Assembly (NCBI GenBank): GCA_024277555.1
Contig: JAJRUY010000190.1
Span: forward strand, 1 to 5,826
Direction: 5' to 3'
Source: Gammaproteobacteria bacterium
Lineage (GTDB): Bacteria > Pseudomonadota > Gammaproteobacteria > Chromatiales > Chromatiaceae
DNA length: 5,826 nucleotides
Shown one piece after another: positions 1 to 4,094 of the stretch. Both the position numbers and the translations under genes were made by a program. How positions within the stretch are numbered: the first letter of the stretch is position 1; every line of letters begins with the position of its first letter. Under the pieces are notes generated by a model, which saw only the letters and a list, made by a program, of their open reading frames with translations, had not been told where the DNA came from and did not search any database.

Positions 1-395
1 ATCCAGCCCTGACCCTTTGCATCTTTGAGTACTGCGATACGGCAAGGCAAAAAACCCGCAAAAATAATGTCATACTCAACCATCTTCTTGGCGATCAACG
101 CATCGCAAAAAGCCAGAATCCGCATGTAATTTGCTTCTTCCCCCATGGCTTTTACCTGCTCTGACAAGGGCAGATCAGCAACCAGTTTGAAGTTCAGGTT
201 GTTGGCGCGCAACAACATAGAATCGATGGCGTCTTCAATAGACACATCGTCATTGATCTTGAATTTTTGAATGCTGCTGCGCACCATTTGTTCCATGGTA
301 GCCTTGTCCATGGCAGGCATGGATGCTTGCTTTTCTGCCGCCAGGGAAAACGTGGAAACAAACAGCGCAAGACCGATAGCCAAAATTGTTTTCAT
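1..395 (-). CDS. Exported DUF302-domain protein (C-terminus cut by window edge)
   Basis: The first 131 residues are visible; the 3' end lies beyond the left edge. Residues 1-20 form a typical Sec signal peptide: a Lys at position 3, a hydrophobic core (ILAIGLALFV) and a small-residue end SLAA before EK, so the mature protein should be periplasmic. The mature part begins with a Met-rich stretch (residues about 23-37), then a predicted helix and strand, and reaches the block FAGFLPCRIAVLKD followed by GQGW. That block is characteristic of the DUF302 (TT1751-like) alpha/beta fold, which has no agreed biochemical function; members are often exported and common in sulfur- and metal-oxidising proteobacteria. 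The start at 395 is supported by AGGAG seven bases upstream. The 161-base gap to the upstream channel gene and a possible promoter in it suggest separate transcription. Family assignment is from remembered motifs; role unknown. Confidence 0.85.
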   Translation of the reverse strand, partial: MKTILAIGLALFVSTFSLAAEKQASMPAMDKATMEQMVRSSIQKFKINDDVSIEDAIDSMLLRANNLNFKLVADLPLSEQVKAMGEEANYMRILAFCDALIAKKMVEYDIIFAGFLPCRIAVLKDAKGQGW

Positions 396-402
396 GTATC
401 AA

Positions 403-407
403 CTCCT
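403..407 (-). promoter_or_regulatory. Ribosome binding site of the DUF302 gene
   Basis: On the minus strand this reads AGGAG, seven bases before the ATG at 395. It is the best Shine-Dalgarno sequence among the minus-strand genes here and fixes the start that gives a clean signal peptide. Confidence 0.8.
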
Positions 408-423
408 CATTCTCAAGGGAATA

Positions 424-453
424 ATTATTCAAGGGAGCCTCCGGACAAGTCCA
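424..453 (-). promoter_or_regulatory. Possible sigma-70 promoter for the DUF302 gene
   Basis: On the minus strand, TGGACT (448-453; four of six matches to TTGACA) and AATAAT (424-429; five of six matches to TATAAT) are separated by 18 bases. Transcription would begin near 417, about 20 bases before the ATG. The pair lies directly between the palindromic repeat and the gene. It was found by eye, and chance matches of this quality are common in AT-rich gaps. Confidence 0.4.
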
Positions 454-458
454 TTTAT

Positions 459-526
459 GTCGTCCCGGCGCAGGCCGGAATCCAGCAATATCAGGATATG
501 GAATCCTGGCCTGCGCCGGGATGACG
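459..526. repeat. Imperfect palindromic intergenic repeat (dRS3/REP-like)
   Basis: Two arms face each other. TCCCGGCGCAGGCC at 463-476 is exactly the reverse complement of GGCCTGCGCCGGGA at 508-521. The match continues imperfectly outward (GTCG against TGACG) and inward (GGAATCCAG at 477-485; TGGAATCCT at 499-507). The loop is about 31 bases and may pair partly. Elements of this type, with cores like CCCGCGCAGGCGGGAATCCAG, are dispersed through many proteobacterial genomes; the neisserial dRS3 repeat is the best-known relative. They betray themselves by translating to peptides such as VPAQAGIQ. The element lies between the MscS-type gene and the DUF302 gene and could fold in the transcript, but no T-run follows, so it is not a classical terminator. 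Only one copy is in the window, so repetition in the genome is inferred. Confidence 0.7.
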
Positions 527-556
527 ACTTGATCAAAAGCCCGTTGACGACAAATA

Positions 557-1645
557 CTAACCCGTAAAAGGCGCGGGAGAAAGCGTTTCACCGCCACTTA
601 GCTGCTGGTACAGAATCGGTGTTTCAAGGGAGATGTTCTGCTCCCGCGCCACTTTCAGCAGCAGAGCCAGCATCAGCTGACGTATTTTCAATACCTGCCT
701 GGTCTCCTTGATGTAGTAAAAACAGGTCCATTGCACTGCATAGTCACCACCATGTGTCGCCCGGATATCTACGTCATACTGGTTTTCAATCGGCAGGTCA
801 GGATTGTCCCTGGTCAGCTCTATCACTTGATTGAACAGCTCGTTTACCTGTTGCTCCGTGACATCATAGGAAACATTGATGCTTAGTGCTTCGCGCAAAC
901 CTTTCGCCGAGGCAAAACGCGACAGGTTGTGTACAGTCATGTTTCGCAGTTTGGTGTTCTGGATCAGGATGCGATGGTTATTTGCCAGATGCAGGATCTC
1001 GGTGAAGAATACCTTGGTGCGAAATACCATACCAATCTGGTTGTTGTCTTCGCCCAACTGAATGATGTCTCCTTCTTCGATCAGGCGGCTGTTGAGAATA
1101 ACCAGTCCACTCACCAGATCCGGCACCCAGGAAGCCTGGGTCAGCGCCAGCATTACGCCGATCACCCCCAGCACCCCTCCGGCTTCCAGCAGGGTGCTGT
1201 ACCCCAGGATACGAATTACCGCCACCAGTACGATGATGAAGACAACCACCCCCCCAATCAACGTCAGCAGGCGCGAGTTGTAGGTTTCGACATAAACTGT
1301 TTCTTCCCCGCGTTTTCTTTCCTGACCCCAGCGCCGCCGGATAAGCCGACTCATAACATAGAAGCACAACCAGCCGACATAGATCGCCAGCAATACACCC
1401 AGGGTACGGGTAACCCAGGCGGTTTCACTTCCGGGATGCATAACCGCATTCACTGTTACAAACACGACAGCGATGATATTGGCTACCCGAAATACGTTCA
1501 AACGCCCGCGGAAACGCTGTTCATCATCAGCCTCGGGAAAAACGAATCTCAGCAACGGGCGCGAGAACAGCAACAACAACAGATTGGCGCCGAGAAGAAA
1601 AAGATCCATCGCCGAAAACGATCCTGTCAGGGTATCCCAGTTCAT
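557..1645 (-). CDS. MscS-family mechanosensitive ion channel
   Basis: A 362-residue inner-membrane protein. Hydrophobic helices lie at about 13-32, 54-69, 80-99 and 126-147, followed by the pore-type helix at about 152-185 (GGVLGVIGVMLAL, then DLVSGLVIL). Next comes the MscS beta domain, recognisable from RLIEEGDIIQLG (187-198), the GMVFRTKVFFTEI segment and the QNTKLRN...NLS stretch that matches the usual IPN..I..NxS block. The C-terminal part is soluble. Family members form heptameric channels that open under membrane tension or respond to ions and osmolytes. The pore helix is divergent: where E. coli MscS has LQGSLSNLAAG this protein has LTQASWVPDLVSG. The ATG at 1645 is preferred because it has AGGAA six bases upstream and overlaps the stop of the upstream potassium-channel gene as ATGA. 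An in-frame ATG at 1777 would add 44 residues that are not membrane-like and lie deep inside that gene. Whether it senses tension or another cue cannot be told. Confidence 0.9.
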   Translation of the reverse strand: MNWDTLTGSFSAMDLFLLGANLLLLLFSRPLLRFVFPEADDEQRFRGRLNVFRVANIIAVVFVTVNAVMHPGSETAWVTRTLGVLLAIYVGWLCFYVMSRLIRRRWGQERKRGEETVYVETYNSRLLTLIGGVVVFIIVLVAVIRILGYSTLLEAGGVLGVIGVMLALTQASWVPDLVSGLVILNSRLIEEGDIIQLGEDNNQIGMVFRTKVFFTEILHLANNHRILIQNTKLRNMTVHNLSRFASAKGLREALSINVSYDVTEQQVNELFNQVIELTRDNPDLPIENQYDVDIRATHGGDYAVQWTCFYYIKETRQVLKIRQLMLALLLKVAREQNISLETPILYQQLSGGETLSPAPFTG

Positions 1646-1656
1646 TGCTTGTTCCT
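1642..1656 (-). promoter_or_regulatory. ATGA stop/start overlap with Shine-Dalgarno, coupling two channel genes
   Basis: On the minus strand AGGAA (1652-1656) stands six bases before ATG (1643-1645), and the TGA of the potassium-channel gene occupies 1642-1644. The 4-base overlap ATGA is the classic arrangement for translational coupling, so the MscS-type protein is probably made by ribosomes finishing the potassium channel. Confidence 0.8.
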
Positions 1657-3345
1657 GTTTGCAAACTTGCGCCAGATCCAGCTGCGAGGTTTGTCCGTTC
1701 CGGTGAGAATATAGTCGAGAGTCAGCTCGTGGCAAAGCGTCCATTCCATGGTGGAAAACGCCCGCCGGGTGCCGCAAAAAAGCAGCTTGTCACCCGGCAG
1801 CAAGGAAACATCTTCTTCCGGAAGCAATTCACGGCTGTTGCGGCTGATACGCAACAGCGCGATACAATCCAGCACGGACGTTCGATCAGCCGGATTGCAC
1901 ATGATGTCCTTGAGGCGCACTATGCCTCCACGATCCAGCACTTCCTGTATCGCACAATGCTGCTCTTGCCCTATGACAATCTCCTGAATTACCGGAACCC
2001 GATTATCCACCAGTCCGGCAATGCGACTGACCAGCAGGCAGGCCCAGTCTTCATCCTGGTAGGCCGCCAGACTAATGAATTCATACAACATGGGAGTGGC
2101 CAGCAGCACCCGTATTTTCCTGGCCACAATAGCGCTGGGATGCATCACCATATCCGCACCAACCGCCTCGAACAACGCATCATTCTTGTGATAGTTCTGC
2201 CGCGCAATAACGAAAAGCTTGTTGGTCATTGCCCTGGCTGTCATCACGATAGACAGGTTGTTTGCGTCATTATCCGTACCGGCAACGATACCTACGGTGT
2301 TGTGGATGCCTGCTTCCAGCAAGGTTTCCTCTTCCGTGCCCCGTCCCTTGATCAAACCCTGTTTTGGTTCTCCGGTCTTCTCTGGTGTGGCCTCTACAAC
2401 GGTGATTTCCATATCCTCTTTGCCCAGACGCGTGAAAACAGCTTTACCGAAACGCCCATAACCCGCGATGATCCAGTGGCCGGTGGCAGGCGGATATACC
2501 GGATCGGGCAGGAGCGACCCTGGCTGTGCAGTAAGCCAGCGCTGTAACAGATATAATCCTGGCGTCTGCAAGGCGGTGGAGAGATGTTTTGCAAAGGTAT
2601 CGAATGGATCAATAATATAATCCGTGCCGAACGAGGCCATATTGGCCTCAACATCATGAGAATCCGCCCGGCAGATCACAGTGGTTGCAGGATTAAGGAG
2701 CTTGGCGGTAATGGCTATTTTTAGATTGACTTCGTTGTCATTGGTCAACGCCACCACTCCCGCACACCGGGGGTGGCGCAAACCCGCCTCCAGCAGATAT
2801 TTCGGGGTATGTGCATTTGCACGCAAGGCAGGCACATAGTCCCGCAGGTTCTGAAGTTTGATCAGGTTGATTTTGTGCTCATCCCGATCCAGCACCACTA
2901 CATGCTGCCCCCGGTCAGTAAGGGCACGCGCCAGTTCCTGTCCTGTCTCCCCATAGCCGCAAAGTACATAGAAAGGATCCCGCATGCGCCGGATGCGACG
3001 GGTAAATCTCCGCTCCCTTATGGCATGCTGAAAGGTTTTGTCCTGAAGCAGGGTGAGAATGGTGCCAATGGCATACAGCCAGGAGATCACCGGCATATAG
3101 ATGCACACCAATACCCAGGCACGTTGGCCATTTGTAAATTCATAGGGTATTTCACCAAAACCAATGGTGGTGGACATGAAGCTGACGAAATAGACGGCAT
3201 GAAAAAAACTCATATGCCAGGGGTTGCCCTGGTCATCCTGTCCGGGTATCAACACCAGCCCCAGTACAGATACGGCATACACCAGCACCAAAGTCAGCAG
3301 GGGACGGCGCATACGCCGCAATACGAGGAAGACGATATTGTTCAT
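1642..3345 (-). CDS. Two-helix potassium channel with two RCK (TrkA-N/TrkA-C) domains
   Basis: A 567-residue inner-membrane channel subunit. Helix 1 is at about 14-33, the pore loop at about 44-64 with selectivity filter STTIGFGE (58-65), and helix 2 at about 75-100. A basic linker (RERRFTRRIRRMR) leads to RCK1 with nucleotide-binding motif GYGETG (130-135) and Asp153 ending the second strand. RCK2 has GYGRFG (295-300) and Glu318 at the same place. The tail ends with a TrkA-C-like segment containing LLPGDKLLFCGT. Both RCK domains in one chain means a tetramer would carry a full eight-domain gating ring, as in MthK-type channels and the dual-RCK channel GsuK. RCK rings are gated by ligands such as NAD(H) or divalent ions; the ligand here is unknown. 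The ATG at 3345 is the only good start before an in-frame TGA upstream, though its ribosome binding site is weak, so coupling to the preceding gene (40-base gap) is possible. Function as a potassium channel is well supported; filter GFGE is a known variation on GYGD. Confidence 0.93.
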   Translation of the reverse strand: MNNIVFLVLRRMRRPLLTLVLVYAVSVLGLVLIPGQDDQGNPWHMSFFHAVYFVSFMSTTIGFGEIPYEFTNGQRAWVLVCIYMPVISWLYAIGTILTLLQDKTFQHAIRERRFTRRIRRMRDPFYVLCGYGETGQELARALTDRGQHVVVLDRDEHKINLIKLQNLRDYVPALRANAHTPKYLLEAGLRHPRCAGVVALTNDNEVNLKIAITAKLLNPATTVICRADSHDVEANMASFGTDYIIDPFDTFAKHLSTALQTPGLYLLQRWLTAQPGSLLPDPVYPPATGHWIIAGYGRFGKAVFTRLGKEDMEITVVEATPEKTGEPKQGLIKGRGTEEETLLEAGIHNTVGIVAGTDNDANNLSIVMTARAMTNKLFVIARQNYHKNDALFEAVGADMVMHPSAIVARKIRVLLATPMLYEFISLAAYQDEDWACLLVSRIAGLVDNRVPVIQEIVIGQEQHCAIQEVLDRGGIVRLKDIMCNPADRTSVLDCIALLRISRNSRELLPEEDVSLLPGDKLLFCGTRRAFSTMEWTLCHELTLDYILTGTDKPRSWIWRKFANRNKQ

Positions 3346-3385
3346 CAGCCAGGAAGCCCCGGAAAATTCCTTGGAAGAATCACCC

Positions 3386-3769
3386 TCATCTACGCAACTT
3401 CACGGTCTCGACAATGAGCAACACCACCGAAATAACATTTGCCAGCATGGCGCCGCCGCTGAGCGAAACGATGCTGGCTACCGCAGACGGGGTCAGGCCG
3501 GTGCCGGAGATATGCACCACCCACATCCACACCACCGCAGCACTGACCAACTGCAATACGGCAACGAAACTGGTAGCCAGCAGCACGGCTCCCAACTGGC
3601 TGCGGTCACCAAATTTCAGGGCAGTGGCAATGATGTTGACCACGAGTACAGCAAACAGCTCATACACATTGTGATGAGCTGCATTATCGATTTCCCCGAC
3701 AAAAAAACCAAAGTTCAGGGTAAGCGAAAGAACGATGAAAAAACCAAAGACGACTTTTTCCGGATTCAT
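3386..3769 (-). CDS. Small four-helix membrane protein of unknown function (possibly DUF6394)
   Basis: A 127-residue, strongly hydrophobic protein with four probable membrane helices at about 6-24, 36-54, 59-85 and 97-120, and a basic end (KLRR). Short polar segments hold the most conserved-looking residues: GEIDNAAHHNVYELF (25-39) between helices 1 and 2, and KFGDRSQLGA (52-61) between 2 and 3. No enzymatic or transport motif is evident. From memory it resembles the DUF6394 family, found beside RCK potassium channels in gammaproteobacteria, but I could not verify this. The ATG at 3769 has GGGAA five bases upstream. It is the first gene of a leftward run of three: it ends 40 bases before the dual-RCK channel, which is followed by the overlapping MscS-type gene. 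An accessory subunit or modulator of the channel is a reasonable guess from position only. Confidence 0.82.
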   Translation of the reverse strand: MNPEKVVFGFFIVLSLTLNFGFFVGEIDNAAHHNVYELFAVLVVNIIATALKFGDRSQLGAVLLATSFVAVLQLVSAAVVWMWVVHISGTGLTPSAVASIVSLSGGAMLANVISVVLLIVETVKLRR

Positions 3770-3875
3770 GGATATTCCCGTGTGCTTGGAAGGTGTTTTC
3801 GGAATGTAGCAGGAAACTTCGCCTGAGGGAAAGCACCATCACCCTTTCCCGCTGCTTTATGCTATTTTCTCTATC
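3770..3875. promoter_or_regulatory. Divergent promoter region between channel operon and kinase operon
   Basis: These 106 bases separate two head-to-head transcription units, so both promoters should lie here or reach slightly into the genes. By eye, the minus strand has a weak pair TTCCCT / TACATT with a 17-base spacer. The plus strand has TATGCT at 3858-3863 without a good -35 partner. Neither is convincing, which may mean activator-dependent or alternative-sigma promoters. A perfect inverted repeat lies in the middle and is listed separately. Confidence 0.5.
3827..3850. promoter_or_regulatory. Perfect 7-bp inverted repeat, possible operator
   Basis: GGGAAAG (3827-3833) and CTTTCCC (3844-3850) are exact reverse complements with 10 bases between them. 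Half-site centres are 17 bases apart, which is compatible with a dimeric regulator binding near the centre of the divergent promoter region. A short hairpin is the alternative, but no T-run follows. A 7-base match in a 106-base gap can arise by chance, so confidence is low. Confidence 0.3.
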
Positions 3876-4094
3876 ATGATGCGCCCCCCTTCCAACAAGA
3901 ATACCGACAAAAGCCTGGTTGCAGCCTTTGTCCTGGTGCTGATTTTTGTCACGCCTTTCACCAGCCTGTGGTCCCGCGGCGAATGGCCCTGGTACCTGCC
4001 TTATCTGCTCTGGCTGGGGGCGATCCTGCTGCTTGCGCTCCCCCTCTCCCGGCGCCAAACAAGCGGAGTCCCAGGAGAAAACGAGAAAACATGA
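3876..4094 (+). CDS. Small two-helix membrane protein, overlapping the symporter-kinase start (CbrX-like)
   Basis: A 72-residue protein with a polar start (MMRPPSNKNTDK), helix 1 at about 14-31 (LVAAFVLVLIFVTPFTSLW), a Trp/Pro-rich turn (WPWYLPYLLW) and helix 2 at about 39-57, then a charged tail. Its TGA (4092-4094) overlaps the ATG of the next gene as ATGA. Small two-helix proteins in this position are known beside SSS-type sensor kinases; CbrX upstream of CbrA in Pseudomonas is the named example, where the small frame is co-transcribed and coupled to the kinase. Sequence equivalence to CbrX is not established, so only the arrangement is compared. No Shine-Dalgarno is visible before the tandem ATGs at 3876 and 3879, so the exact start is uncertain. 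A role as partner or stabiliser of the symporter-like sensor is inference. Confidence 0.75.
   Translation: MMRPPSNKNTDKSLVAAFVLVLIFVTPFTSLWSRGEWPWYLPYLLWLGAILLLALPLSRRQTSGVPGENEKT
4073..4094 (+). promoter_or_regulatory. Shine-Dalgarno and ATGA overlap at the kinase start
   Basis: AGGAG at 4073-4077 lies inside the end of the small upstream gene, 13 bases before ATG 4091. That spacing is long for independent initiation. The 4-base overlap ATGA (4091-4094) with the upstream stop makes re-initiation by terminating ribosomes the likelier route. Confidence 0.65.

Noticed and set aside
459..526. Intrinsic terminator for the channel operon
   Set aside because: The stem is strong, but no run of T follows on the minus strand and the loop is long, so I keep it as a repeat only.
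250..597. A 115-codon minus-strand frame overlapping the DUF302 start and the palindrome
   Set aside because: It is out of frame with the DUF302 gene, whose signal peptide and family motif are clear, and part of it is simply a translation of the repeat (VIPAQARIP).
929..1714. Long plus-strand open frame of 261 codons
   Set aside because: It is antisense to the MscS-type gene, its product is Gln/His/Arg-rich without any recognisable domain, and it is a by-product of codon usage on the other strand.
1646..1777. Longer start for the MscS-type gene, adding 44 residues
   Set aside because: The extension lies wholly inside the potassium-channel gene, is polar and unlike the family N-terminus, while the ATG at 1645 has a Shine-Dalgarno and an ATGA overlap.
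1645..2547. Plus-strand open frame of 300 codons
   Set aside because: It is antisense to the dual-RCK channel, with low-complexity polar composition and no domain.
3805..3825. Sigma-54 promoter on the minus strand
   Set aside because: GG and GC elements are present but 11 bases apart rather than the required 10, and the flanking consensus is poor.
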